Assembly (NCBI RefSeq): GCF_905171765.1
Contig: NC_053392.1
Location: 444,692,837-444,756,836 of the forward strand
DNA length: 64,000 bases
DNA from: Bufo bufo
Taxonomy: Eukaryota; Chordata; Amphibia; Anura; Bufonidae
Direction: 5' to 3'
Below, in pieces: positions 8,989-18,564 of the stretch. How positions within the stretch are numbered: position 1 is the stretch's first letter; every line of letters starts with the position of its first letter. Made by a program: the position numbers and the translations under genes. The notes under the pieces were generated by a model. It saw only the letters and a list, made by a program, of their open reading frames with translations. It made no database searches and was not told the origin of the DNA.

Positions 8989-11379
8989 TCACAGGAAGAC
9001 AGACATGTCATTTCTGTCATTCATGCCCGCTGGGCCCATAGCACCGGTCCGGATTATCCACCTTGCCTCCCTCTGCAGCAGTAGGCGGTGCCGATCCCCT
9101 CCACGAGGGATTGGACGGACATGCTCCACCCCCGCAAAGGAGAGGCAACGCGGGTAAGCATCATGGGCAGTGCAAATATGGTCGATAAGGCGTGGACTGC
9201 CTCTACCTGACCTAATGGAGCCCACATGCTCGCGAATGCGCTCAAAAAGAGGACGTATAGTCTTACCTATATAAAAGCGTCCACAGGGACAGAAAACCAC
9301 GTACACGACGTAGGACGTGCGGCAGTTGATGAATTCTTGTACTGTGTGTGTTACCCCTCCAAAAACCACATTTTTGCTGCACTTGTTAAGTGCGCAAAAC
9401 GAGCAATGACCGCATTTGAAGTTGCCCTTAGGCTTGCTTAACCAGGTTTCAGCCTGAGGTGTAGAAAAAACACTCCTCACAAGCTTGTTTTTGAGTGTGG
9501 GGCATCTCCTAAATGCGATCAAAGGTTTTTCGTCCGTCACATTGCTGAGAGAGGGATCCCCTCTCAGAAGGTCCCAGTTTTGGTTGATCACCTGTTTTAC
9601 TATGTCTGCAGCAGCACTGTATTGGAATGAAAATGCGAAACGTGATTGTACTAAATTAGTGTCCCTCTCCCTTAAAAGGGAGGTACGGTCCAGTTTGGCG
9701 GCCCTACGCATGGCTGCAGAAACACCATTCGACGGATAACCCCTATCCAGGAGCCTACTACGGAGCTCCCTAGCTTGTCTAAAAAAGCCTTCATCTGTGT
9801 CATTAATCCTGCGTAATCGGACAAATTGTCCATAAGGGACAGCACGCTTCACTGAGGGTGGATGGAAACTGGTCTGGTGGAGGAGGGAGTTCGTGGCCGT
9901 AGGTTTACGGTAGCCACTAGTATGCACAGTGCCATCTTTGATAGTAACCTGCACGCCCAGGAAGTCCAGAGATTCACCACCAAACTTGACGGTGGACCTC
10001 ATGTTCATCCGGTTATGTGCATTTAAATGTTTAACAAAGGCATGGCACAAATCCTCACTCCCCCACCAGACCAGAAATATGTCATCCACATACCTCAGGA
10101 ACAGATGAATGTGGCGTAGATAGGGGTTATCCGTCGAGAAGATGTACGTCTCCTCAAATACCGCCAGGTACAGGTTTGCAAATGTGCACGAGACAGGAGT
10201 GCCCATTGCAGTACCTAGTACCTGGCGGTACCAGAGACCATCAAACTGGAAAACGTTGTTGCTAAGGACTATGTCCAAAGCTTCATGGACAAAATCAATA
10301 AACGTAACACTTTTGTCAGTTTTATGCAGAATAGTTTTAACTGCTTGAAGGCCCAGGTCGTGTGGGATACGAGTATATAAACTCTCGACATCTAGAGAGA
10401 CAAGGTGGAAACCCTCCTGCCACTCAAGATGGCTGAGCGCACGGAGGAAATCACCCGTGTGCTTCAGATAAGTCGGGGTACTGCGTAACAAGGGCCTAAG
10501 GAGCCAGTCAACGTAACCAGATAGGGGCTCAGTCACTGAACCGATCCCCGCGATAATGGGACGACCTGGGGGTCGGGTCAGTGATTTATGAACTTTTGGT
10601 ATAAAATACCATGTGGGAATTTTGGGAAAGGCTGGTATAAGACGCTCTTTCATGTTGTTAGGTAGGAACCCAGCAAAAATATAACGGTTAATCAAAACAA
10701 ACAATTTTGATGATATTCCGGGTATCGGGTCCCCCTTTAATTTAGAGTACACTGTGCAATCGCCCAATTGCCGGTGTGCCTCTTCCACATAATACTCCCT
10801 GGGCATCAGGACCACATTCCCTCCCTTGTCGGCCGGCTTAATGACCATATTGGTCTGTTTACTCAACCACAAAAGGGCACGAGATTCTTCCATCGAAAGA
10901 TTAGAAGGTGCTGAAGGATACACCAACGCACGAATTTCTCTTAATACTCGTTTGTGGAAGAGATCTATAGCGGAGCCGGCCGGCATGGGAGGAAGGAAGG
11001 TGGACCTGATGCCCCCTGTGTATTTACTCAATTGACCCACTGTGGCTACGGGTCCAGTTGGTTCAGTGTTAGACAAAAAGTGTATGCACGCAATTTCTTC
11101 CTCAGTGAATCTGCCTGACAGATGAAAGTCAGTGAGAGACATAGTAGCTGGGATCTTACCCTGTGACAGATGCTGACAGTGGGTGGGGGTCTCAGCAAAC
11201 GCTTTCTTCAAATATAACTTACGGACCGATAGAAAAAGATCAATCTCAAAATCAACTAGGTTGAACTGCCCAGGTAGGCTGTATCCCAACCCCCGATTGA
11301 GGAGTGGGATACAGCCGGGTGGCAGTTCAGAGCCCGTGAGATTGATGACGATGTTCTGGGTAGGTACACAGCAGTCCAA
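8989..11379 (-). CDS. Penelope-like reverse transcriptase with GIY-YIG endonuclease
   Basis: The long uninterrupted frame (796 codons as bounded here) encodes the enzyme that nicks target DNA and reverse transcribes element RNA. The RT motifs in order are KPADKGGNVVLM (about residue 180), FIPKVHK and GRPIIAGIGS (about 265-285), VSLDVESLYTRIPH (motif A, about 330), GTAMGTPVSCTFANLYL (motif B, about 395), and FLRYVDDIFLVW with the YVDD catalytic pair (about 430). A cysteine cluster CGHCSFCALNKC (about 655) precedes the GIY-YIG domain (VVYVVFC, FYIGKT, and R and H in RPLFERIREH). The CxxC cluster suggests a Neptune-like branch. The frame stays open upstream of 11379 and overlaps the preceding gene, so its true start or a frameshift link is uncertain. 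The visible catalytic residues are intact. Confidence 0.9.
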   Translation of the reverse strand: MDCCVPTQNIVINLTGSELPPGCIPLLNRGLGYSLPGQFNLVDFEIDLFLSVRKLYLKKAFAETPTHCQHLSQGKIPATMSLTDFHLSGRFTEEEIACIHFLSNTEPTGPVATVGQLSKYTGGIRSTFLPPMPAGSAIDLFHKRVLREIRALVYPSAPSNLSMEESRALLWLSKQTNMVIKPADKGGNVVLMPREYYVEEAHRQLGDCTVYSKLKGDPIPGISSKLFVLINRYIFAGFLPNNMKERLIPAFPKIPTWYFIPKVHKSLTRPPGRPIIAGIGSVTEPLSGYVDWLLRPLLRSTPTYLKHTGDFLRALSHLEWQEGFHLVSLDVESLYTRIPHDLGLQAVKTILHKTDKSVTFIDFVHEALDIVLSNNVFQFDGLWYRQVLGTAMGTPVSCTFANLYLAVFEETYIFSTDNPYLRHIHLFLRYVDDIFLVWWGSEDLCHAFVKHLNAHNRMNMRSTVKFGGESLDFLGVQVTIKDGTVHTSGYRKPTATNSLLHQTSFHPPSVKRAVPYGQFVRLRRINDTDEGFFRQARELRSRLLDRGYPSNGVSAAMRRAAKLDRTSLLRERDTNLVQSRFAFSFQYSAAADIVKQVINQNWDLLRGDPSLSNVTDEKPLIAFRRCPTLKNKLVRSVFSTPQAETWLSKPKGNFKCGHCSFCALNKCSKNVVFGGVTHTVQEFINCRTSYVVYVVFCPCGRFYIGKTIRPLFERIREHVGSIRSGRGSPRLIDHICTAHDAYPRCLSFAGVEHVRPIPRGGDRHRLLLQREARWIIRTGAMGPAGMNDRNDMSVFL

Positions 11380-11390
11380 TGCATCATGTT

Positions 11391-12197
11391 CTACTGCCGC
11401 CAGGTGACTTGACGTCTCCTCCTCGTCGATTTTCTGATTTCTTTTGCTGTTCCTTGACCGTCGGCAACGCCCCCTTCTCGTCCTTTTTCTAAAGGGGTTG
11501 TTTCCTCACCCGAGTTGGCTCCATTACTTTCGGATAGACTGGACTCGGAATCAGTTGCCCAGAAGTTATGACGTCCTCTACGTGGCGCACGTTTGGGGCG
11601 GATCCTTTTCTTTCCCCAGTCAAATACACGGTCTGAATCATAGTCATTCTTGTCCCGAATGAATTTATCCCTTTTGCGGTCTTTTATCTCTGCCTGTGTG
11701 ATAAGTAATTTTCTATTTAATCTCTTGTCAAACCCAGCCATCTGTGATTCTAAGAGTCGCCTCTGAAGCTCCTCTCGCGCCTTAGCTAGCTCATCTGTGA
11801 CCATCACATATTCTCTCTGGTCACGGGCCAGCACAAGTTCCATAAGTTCAGAAGAAAAACGCTGATGCGCAGCCTTCCACTCTCCTGTGAACTGTGGATC
11901 ATCTTCATACTGAACGATTTCTTTAAAGAGGCGCAGGCCTCGAGGGACCCGTCCGCTTTCTTTATAGGACATGAGAGACTCAATGGTCCAGAAGAGTCTC
12001 ACCTCTTTATCTGCCAATTGGAATATTTTGATCTCTAAATTCTTTGTGCTAATAGCGCACACATAGTCCTGCTGGTCACATATAGCAAAAAATGTGTCCG
12101 CCCCTTCACGACCCTGAATAAGACCACATGCTGTGTCGGATGTACTTGCTGTTACCAAATCGGCGGTAAGGGTGGTATCGGCGTGCTCTGCCATCAT
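11391..12197 (-). CDS. Upstream ORF of the Penelope-like element (coiled coil, basic C-terminus)
   Basis: This is an open frame of about 268 codons from the paired ATG at 12197 or 12194. I do not recognise the protein. Its middle (residues about 120-190) is rich in E, K, L and R with heptad-like spacing (ELAKAREELQRRLLESQ), suggesting a coiled coil. The C-terminus has clusters of basic residues (RPKRAPRRGR, KSTRRRRQ) and a serine-rich acidic patch. It ends in the first bases before the RT gene, and the RT frame remains open through its last 60 or more bases, so the two genes overlap. A gag- or ORF1-like nucleic-acid-binding role is inference. Confidence 0.7.
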   Translation of the reverse strand: MMAEHADTTLTADLVTASTSDTACGLIQGREGADTFFAICDQQDYVCAISTKNLEIKIFQLADKEVRLFWTIESLMSYKESGRVPRGLRLFKEIVQYEDDPQFTGEWKAAHQRFSSELMELVLARDQREYVMVTDELAKAREELQRRLLESQMAGFDKRLNRKLLITQAEIKDRKRDKFIRDKNDYDSDRVFDWGKKRIRPKRAPRRGRHNFWATDSESSLSESNGANSGEETTPLEKGREGGVADGQGTAKEIRKSTRRRRQVTWRQ

Positions 12198-12215
12198 GTA
12201 TGAAGAAATCAAGTC

Positions 12216-13810
12216 AAATGTGAAGAGAGAGGAGAAAACGAGGCGGCACTGCCCCCACTGATGCGACCGCTGTATATGTCAGCTCTAGGCATGTGGTATA
12301 GGAATATCCGGTAGGTGGTGCTCAGCAATAGTAAGCGCAAGGCAAAGTTCACCATATAGGAAGGAGAGAATAACAAAGTTGCGGCACTCACCAGGATACA
12401 AGCGATGTCTTTATTGAAGCTTCCTTAGAAGTTGTAACATTGGGGATCCAGGGGCGGACACACTGTTGCAGGCGGCGACGGCCGTTTCGCGCGTGGGATC
12501 GCGCTTCCTCAGGCCGCTCAATACGTCATGACGCAGGTAAACAATTTATAGAGGCGGGCAGGGGACGGCCGGCGCCGTCGGCCACAGCTGTTCGCCCTCG
12601 GAGTGAAATGACATGTATTAAAAATCTGGATCCAGCAGTGACATGTGTCTAAAATATGACAGTAATACAAGCACAAGAAATACAATTAGTATACCAATGT
12701 CCACAAGATGTGGAACAGATTACATGGTCATAGATAAGTTCTATACAATATAATACAAAAAAATCAGTACTTATGATGATCGTGTAAACACAGGAGCGGC
12801 GCATAGCACCAGCATAATTCAGAACCAACACAGGGTATGAGGCTGCATAACAACAAGCGACTCACAATAGGCAAAGGATAGGTAAAAGATACAAGGCAGG
12901 GGACAAGACCAGGGATGGAAAAATAAATATATAGTGATAATAATAATTATGCTAACGGGACAGAAACACGTGGGCGCGTACATAGGCACACTGAGCGCAT
13001 TCAAATCCCAGGAAGACAGACATGTCATTTCTGTCATTCATGCCCGCTGGGCCCATAGCATCGGTCCGGAATATCCACCTTGCCTCCCTCTGCAGGAGTA
13101 GGCGGTGCCGATCCCCTCCACGAGGGATGGGGCGGACATGCTCCACCCCCGCAAAGGAGAGGCAACGCGGGTAAGCATCATGGGCAGTGCAAATATGGTC
13201 GATAAGGCGTGGACTGCCTCTACCTGACCTAATGGAGCCCACATGCTCGCGAATGCGCTCAAAAAGAGGACGTATAGTCTTACCTATATAAAAGCGTCCA
13301 CAGGGACAGAAAACCACGTACACGACGTAGGACGTGCGGCAGTTGATAAATTCTTGTACTGTGTGTGTTACCCCTCCAAAAAACACATTTTTGCTGCACT
13401 TGTTAAGTGCGCAAAACGAGCAATGACCGCATTTGAAGTTGCCCTTAGGCTTGCTTAACCAGGTTTCAGCCTGAGGTGTAGAAAAAACACTCCTCACAAG
13501 CTTGTTTATGAGTGTGGGGCATCTCCTAAATGCGATCAAAGGTTTTTCGTCCGTTCCATTGCTGAGAGAGGGATCCCCTCTCAGAAGGTCCCAGTTTTGG
13601 TTGATCACCTGTTTTACTATGTCTGCAGCAGCACTGTATTGGAATGAAAATGCAAAACGTGATTGTACTAAATTAGTGTCCCTCTCCCTTAAAAGGGAGG
13701 TACGGTCCAGTTTAGCGGCCCTACGCATGGCCGCAGAAACACCATTCGACGGATAACCCCTATCCAGGAGCCTACTACGGAGCTCCCTACGGAGCTCCCT
13801 ACGGAGCTCC
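12216..13810 (-). pseudogene. 5'-truncated tandem Penelope copy (gene 3' part and pLTR)
   Basis: This block repeats 8199-9790 almost exactly. It keeps the last 240 or so residues of the RT/endonuclease protein, including CGHCSFCALNKC and FYIGKT, and the 3' non-coding region with the ribozyme. It begins abruptly at residues RSRLLDRGYPSNG, where a 12-base unit (ACGGAGCTCCCT type) is present three times (about 13782-13810), giving ELRRELRRELR in the frame. An open frame runs on from the inverted block into it, which is a chance fusion. Confidence 0.8.
12472..12517 (-). ncRNA. Hammerhead-like ribozyme motif, tandem copy
   Basis: This is the same motif as at 8456-8501, unchanged in stems and core, in the terminal repeat upstream of the complete copy. 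Two ribozymes flanking the element would let a read-through transcript cut itself into unit-length RNA. Confidence 0.65.
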
Positions 13811-14440
13811 CCCGGACCGGTGCTATGGGCCCAGCGGGCATGAATGACAGAAATGACATGTCTGTCTTCCTGTGATTTGAATGCGCTCAGTGTGCCTATG
13901 TACGCGCCCACGTGTTTCTGTCCCGTTAGCATAATTATTATTATCACTATTCATTTATTTTTCCATCCCTGGTCTTGTCCGCTGCCTTGTATCTTTTACC
14001 TATCCTTTGCCTATTGTGAGTCGCTTCTTGTTATGCAGCCTCATACCCTGTGTTGGTTCTGAATTATGCTGGTGCTATGCGCCGCTCCTGTGTTTACACG
14101 ATCATCATAAGTACAGATTTTTTTGTATTATATTGTATAGAACTTATCTATGACCATGTAATCTGTCCCACATCTTGTGGACATTGGTATACTAATTGTA
14201 TTTCTTGTGCTTGTATTACTGTCATATTTTAGACACATGTCACTGCTGGATCCAGATTTTTAATACATGTCATTTCACTCCGAGGGCGAACAGCTGTGGC
14301 CGACGGCGCCGGCCGTCCCCTGCCCGCCTCTATAAATTGTTTACCTGCGTCATGACGTATTGAGCGGCCTGAGGAAGCGCGATCCCACGCGCGAAACGGC
14401 CGTCGCCGCCTGCAACAGTGTGTCCGCCCCTGGATCCCCA
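13811..14440 (+). repeat. Inverted Penelope terminal fragment
   Basis: This plus-strand copy of the end of the RT gene and the 3' non-coding region is complementary to about 12440-13070 and 8430-9050. It forms a hairpin with the neighbouring copy. It starts at GGACCGG, next to the triplicated 12-mer. Confidence 0.8.
14364..14409 (+). ncRNA. Hammerhead-like ribozyme motif, inverted copy
   Basis: This is a plus-strand copy of the same motif in the inverted end. Stems I (GCGGC/GCCGC) and II (GCGCG/CGCGC) and the GUC site are intact. The element ends 31 bases later at the target duplication. Confidence 0.65.
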
Positions 14441-15305
14441 ACCCTTTTTTTAAGAGCTGGTTCTTTTGTTGTGTATTCTTTCTTTTTTCAGCTGATTCTT
14501 GCTATATAAACTCAGCGCAAGAAAGATTTAAAAGAGTCCCATACTATATGCATGGGTGCCGGTGGAGCGTTCAATAGCCAAAATTCCCGGATCTCCCTTG
14601 TGATATTTTCCTGGTCATTGACTAACTTAATCCAATGGGGGTTTAGTCTAAAGTTCCTTGTTTTCTTTTTGACATTCCCCATTTTTATCGTAATAACCAT
14701 TGGGGAATGGTCAGATATCATATGTATTTCATATTTCATTTTTGTTACACAATCTATAAGATCAAAGTTAGCTAAAGCTAAGTCTATTCTGGACATGACA
14801 GTGTTCGCCCGACTAAAACAAGAAAATATTTTTTTTTCCCCGTATAAGTATCGCCAGATATCTATCAGTGTCATTTCCCGGGAGATCCTTCTTAAGGGTG
14901 TTAATTTATCCTTATCTGCTTTATAGAGATGGTCCTTGGAGTATCTATCTCTCTTCAGGTCCATGACATCGTTAAAGTCCCCGGTTACCAAGACCGGGCA
15001 ACGTGTTCTAGAACCAATGAAGTCCGCCAGGGATGACATAACAGACACAGAAGGGAGGAGGGACATACACAAATGCCAGTATGCAATCAATACCGTCTAA
15101 ATAACAATGCAAAAAAACTAATCTACCTGATTTATCAATTTTGTGGGTGATTGGGGTATAATCCATAGCTCCTTAGACGTAGACACTGACACCCCGGGAG
15201 TACGCCGGACAGCAAGCGTGGTAGTCATATTTTGCCCATTTCCTTTTCGCATAATTAATGCTCTCCTCTATAAGATGTGTTTCTAAAAGGCCTAGTAAGT
15301 ACAGA
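14441..15305 (-). pseudogene. L1-type LINE ORF2, apurinic-like endonuclease domain (5' piece)
   Basis: Minus-strand motifs in order are ETHLIEES near 15285 (catalytic E), a VY.PP strand near 15075, VTGDFNDVMDL at about 14980-14950 (D and N of the active site), and ISDHSPMVITI at about 14715-14680 (catalytic SDH). The frame is broken around 15060-15110. The N-terminal residues before ETHL are missing, so the LINE is 5'-truncated near 15305. It continues into 8198 after removal of the Penelope complex. Confidence 0.85.
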
Positions 15306-16066
15306 GATCTCTACCATAATCTATTTATACTCAGGACTGTGAATGTCAGGACTGGAGGGGACATCCTCTATGTTTAGAGGAAAGAAAGTTTCTACACAAA
15401 CATAGAAGAGGATTCTTTATTGTAAGAGCAGTGAGACTATGGAACTATCTGGCAAAGGAGGTGATGATGGTGAGTTCACTAGTAGTAAAGGGCTACTTTT
15501 CTCATCAAACTCAAAGTGACAGGTGGCCATGCCCCTTTTCTATCCATAATCCTGCCCACTCCACCAATAACCCCACTCACAATCCCACCCAAACCACTAC
15601 TAAAATACCGCCAATTCAAATCCCCTTTTATTTTTTTAGATCCGATAAAGCGTCAGTACTTCAATTACAGGGTTTCTACCATCAGAATTTCTGTTATGTA
15701 GCTGACTGACATTAGCGATGTGCTAATGTCAGTAGTAGATAACAGTGTTCTTTTTACATTTGTCCCTGCGGCCGTTCTCCTAAAAAACACACTTTTACAA
15801 TATGCTAATGAGCCTCTAGGTGCTATGTGGGTGTTGATTCAGCACCTAGAGGCTCCATCTACTAACCATTTATCCCACCCAGGTCCTCCGTCTAGCCCGC
15901 CCCGCTCCTCTTGATTGATGTCCAAGTTCGCAGCATCGTGAAGGACTGGTGCCGGCTTCCCCACTGTGCCTGCGCCGACTAAATCACAGTGCTCCCCGGA
16001 AGAGAAGACGCCTGAAATCACGGAGAAGAAGCAGGAGTGGTTACATTCATCACTGGATCCTCCTAA
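15306..16066. other. Unassigned repeat-like sequence
   Basis: I see no gene here. A stretch at 15390-15480 would read, if translated, like a fragment seen in dispersed repeats (phrase GGDDGEFT), but I cannot name the family. 15810-15860 holds an imperfect inverted pair around GCCTCTAGGTGCT and AGCACCTAGAGGC. The rest has no motif I can support. Confidence 0.4.
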
Positions 16067-16391
16067 GGCCTCATGCACACAACCGTTCCAGTTTTTTTCG
16101 GTCCGCAAACCGCGGATCCACAAAAAATGGAAGCCGCCTGTGTGCTTTCCGCAATTTGCAGAATGGAACGGGCGGCCCATTGTAGAAATGCCTATTCTTG
16201 TCTACAAAATGGACAAGAATAGGACATGTTCTATTTTTTTTGCGGGGCCACGGAACAGAGCAACGGATGCGGACAGCACATGAGTGCTGTCCGCATTTTT
16301 TGCGGCCCCATTGAAGTGAATGACTCCGCATCCGAGCGGCAAAAACGGCAGTTCGGATGCGGACCCAAACAACGGCCGTGTGCATGAGGCC
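16067..16391. mobile_element. Harbinger-like MITE
   Basis: This 325-bp element has inverted ends GGCCTCATGCACAC / GTGTGCATGAGGCC. The flanks are TAA and TTA, close to the TWA target of PIF/Harbinger, though not identical. It is strongly self-complementary and carries repeated GCGGACAGC and TTTGCGG motifs. It has no coding capacity and resembles the elements at 47190-48014 and 55453-56219. Confidence 0.6.
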
Positions 16392-16402
16392 TTATAGCTT
16401 AG

Positions 16403-16836
16403 CAGGGCTTTTTTTCTCAGAGAAAAGGTGGTGGAACTCACCCCCCCTCCCCTGGCCACGCCTCTACCCACCCCTAGGACCGCCCCCTAAAACCGCCCCT
16501 TTAGAGAACAGGGATGCAAGTAAAATTTGGGGGGGCTATAAAAGTCCAGCCCAGCAAAGAAACCCCCCAGATGGGGATGGCACTGTTAATGGGGGATCTG
16601 GGGATGGCACTGTTAATGGGGGATCTGGGGATGGCACTGTTATGGGGTGGAGGATCTGTGGATGGCACTATTATGGGAGATCTGTGGATGGCATCCACAG
16701 ATCCCCCATCCTATAACAGTGCCATCCACAGACCCCCCCACCCCATAACAGTGCCATCCACAGACCCCCCCACCCCATAACAGTGCCATCCACAGACCCC
16801 CCCCCCATAACAGTGCCATCCAGAAAAAAAGCCCTG
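16403..16836. mobile_element. hAT-like MITE with inverted minisatellite core
   Basis: The ends are CAGGGCTTTTTTTCT and its complement, a typical hAT CAGGG start. The 8-bp flanks are TAGCTTAG and TAGGTAAG (6 of 8 identical). The core at 16555-16825 is a tandem array of about 27-31 bp units (GATGGCACTGTTA type) in plus orientation that then reverses at about 16690, giving a long imperfect hairpin. Confidence 0.6.
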
Positions 16837-17011
16837 TAGGTAAGTATTTGCAGTCGATGACACATACTAATTTCCACTGATACCACCAACGATGAATGGG
16901 GGCACTAAATAAAACGTATTTTTTATAAAAAATAACATACACAATATAGTTTGTAAATTATAAACACTATATCACCAACGAATCAGGGCACCATATGTAA
17001 AATAAGTTTGT

Positions 17012-17044
17012 ATATATGTATATATATATATATATATATATACA
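17012..17044. repeat. (TA)n microsatellite left of the first Tc1
   Basis: An almost pure TA run abuts the left inverted repeat of the Tc1 element. A matching run lies at 18095-18119. TA is the Tc1 target, so the transposon probably inserted into one TA tract. Confidence 0.9.
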
Positions 17045-18094
17045 CACTCACCTAAAGAATTATTAGGAACACCATACTAATACGGTGTTGGACCCCCTTT
17101 TGCCTTCAGAACTGCCTTAATTCTACGTGGCATTGATTCAACAAGGTGTTGATAGCATTCTTTAGAAATGTTGGCCCATATTGATAGGATAGCATCTTGC
17201 AGTTGATGGAGATTTGAGGGATGCACATCCAGGGCACGAAGCTCCCGTTCCACCACATCCCAAAGATGCTCTATTGGGTTGAGATCTGGTGACTGTGGGG
17301 GCCATTTTAGTACAGTGAACTCATTGTCATGTTCAAGAAACCAATTTGAAATGATTCGAGCTTTGTGACATGGTGCATTATCCTGCTGGAAGTAGCCATC
17401 AGAGGATGGATACATGTTCTCATTCTGTTTACGCCAAATTCGGACTCTACCATTTGAATGTCTCAACAGAAATCGAGACTCATCAGACCAGGCAACATTT
17501 TTCCAGTCTTCAACAGTCCAATTTTGGTGAGCTCGTGCAAATTGTAGCCTCTTTTTCCTATTTGTAGTGGAGATGAGTGGTATCCGGTGGGGTCTTCTGC
17601 TGTTGTAGCCCATCCGCCTCAAGGTTGTGCGTGTTGTGGCTTCACAAATGCTTTGCTGCATACCTCGGTTGTAACGAGTGGTTATTTCAGTCAACGTTGC
17701 TCTTCTATCAGCTTGAATCAGTCGGCCCATTCTCCTCTGACCTCTAGCATCCACAAGGCATTTTTGCCCACAGGACTGCCGCATACTGGATGTTTTTCCC
17801 TTTTCACACCATTCTTTGTAAACCCTAGAAATGGTTGTGGGTGTAAATCCCAGTAACTGAGCAGATTGTGAAAAACTCAGACCGGCCCGTCTGGCACCAA
17901 CAACCATGCCACGCTCAAAATTGCTTAAATCACCTTTCTTTCCCATTCTGACATTCAGTTTGGAGTTCAGGAGATTGTCTTGACCAGGACCACACCCCTA
18001 AATGCATTGAAGCAACTGCCATGTGATTGGTTGACTAGATAATTGCATTAATGAGAATTAGAACAGGTGTTCCTAATAATTCTTTAGGTGAGTG
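17045..18094 (-). mobile_element. Tc1-type transposon, copy 1
   Basis: This 1,050-bp element has 29-bp inverted ends starting CACTCACCTAAAGAATTA, flanked by TA on both sides. It carries one minus-strand transposase gene. It closely matches the element at 38013-39061, including a shared internal deletion. Confidence 0.9.
17077..17946 (-). CDS. Tc1-type transposase, open but internally deleted
   Basis: The open frame of 289 codons encodes a DD34E transposase. The N-terminal paired-type helix-turn-helix reads SFSQSAQLLGFTPTTISRVY. The first catalytic D is in AWSDESRF (about residue 150), the second in YFQQDNAPCH (about 188), and E in LNPIEHLWD (about 223). Normal Tc1 transposases are about 340 residues. 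Here roughly 50 residues between VRIWRKQNENMYPS and DGYFQQDN are missing, including the GGGSVMVWG-type strand, so it is probably inactive. The start MGKKGDLSNFERG is conserved with copy 2. Confidence 0.85.
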   Translation of the reverse strand: MGKKGDLSNFERGMVVGARRAGLSFSQSAQLLGFTPTTISRVYKEWCEKGKTSSMRQSCGQKCLVDARGQRRMGRLIQADRRATLTEITTRYNRGMQQSICEATTRTTLRRMGYNSRRPHRIPLISTTNRKKRLQFARAHQNWTVEDWKNVAWSDESRFLLRHSNGRVRIWRKQNENMYPSSDGYFQQDNAPCHKARIISNWFLEHDNEFTVLKWPPQSPDLNPIEHLWDVVERELRALDVHPSNLHQLQDAILSIWANISKECYQHLVESMPRRIKAVLKAKGGPTPY

Positions 18095-18564
18095 TATATA
18101 TATATATATATATATATATTTAATTTTTTTTTTTTTATTTACACACATATATACAGTACAGACCAAAAGTTTGGACACACCTTCTCATTCAAAGAGTTTT
18201 CTTTATTTTCATGACTATGAAAAATGTAGATTCACACTGAAGGCATCAAAACTATGAATTAACACATGTGGAATTATATACATAACAAACAAGTGTGAAA
18301 CAACTGAAAATATGTCATATTCTAGGAACTTCAAAGTAGCCACCTTTTGCTTTGATTTCTGCTTTGCACACTCTTGGCATTCTCTTGATGAGCTTCAAGA
18401 GGTAGTCCCCTGAAATGGTTTTTACTTCATAGGTGTGCCCTGTCAGGTTTAATAAGTGGGATTTCTTGCCTTATAAATGGGGTTGGGACCATCAGTGGCG
18501 TTGAGGAGAAGTCAGGTGGATACACAGCTGATAGTCCTACTGAATAGACTGTTAGAATTTGTAT

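Larger units (their letters stand above)
8199..14440. mobile_element. Penelope-like retroelement complex (full copy, truncated tandem copy and inverted end)
   Basis: A single insertion in the L1 contains three blocks. 8199-12215 is a complete minus-strand copy. 12216-13810 is a minus-strand copy with only the 3' part of the gene plus the 3' non-coding region. 13811-14440 is the same 3' non-coding region in plus orientation. Tandem partial copies and an inverted terminal fragment are typical of Penelope-like elements, whose terminal repeats (pLTRs) arise this way. The blocks are nearly identical, so the event is recent. A 15-bp target duplication (8184-8198, 14441-14455) shows that the complex entered as one unit. 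Confidence 0.88.

Noticed and set aside
8602..9020. Small hydrophobic frames in the Penelope 3' region
   Set aside because: They repeat identically in all terminal copies and overlap the non-coding terminal repeat with no recognisable signal.
12952..13947. 331-codon open frame spanning the Penelope inversion as a functional protein
   Set aside because: It joins the antisense of the inverted 3' region to a truncated RT-endonuclease end, so it is a junction artefact.
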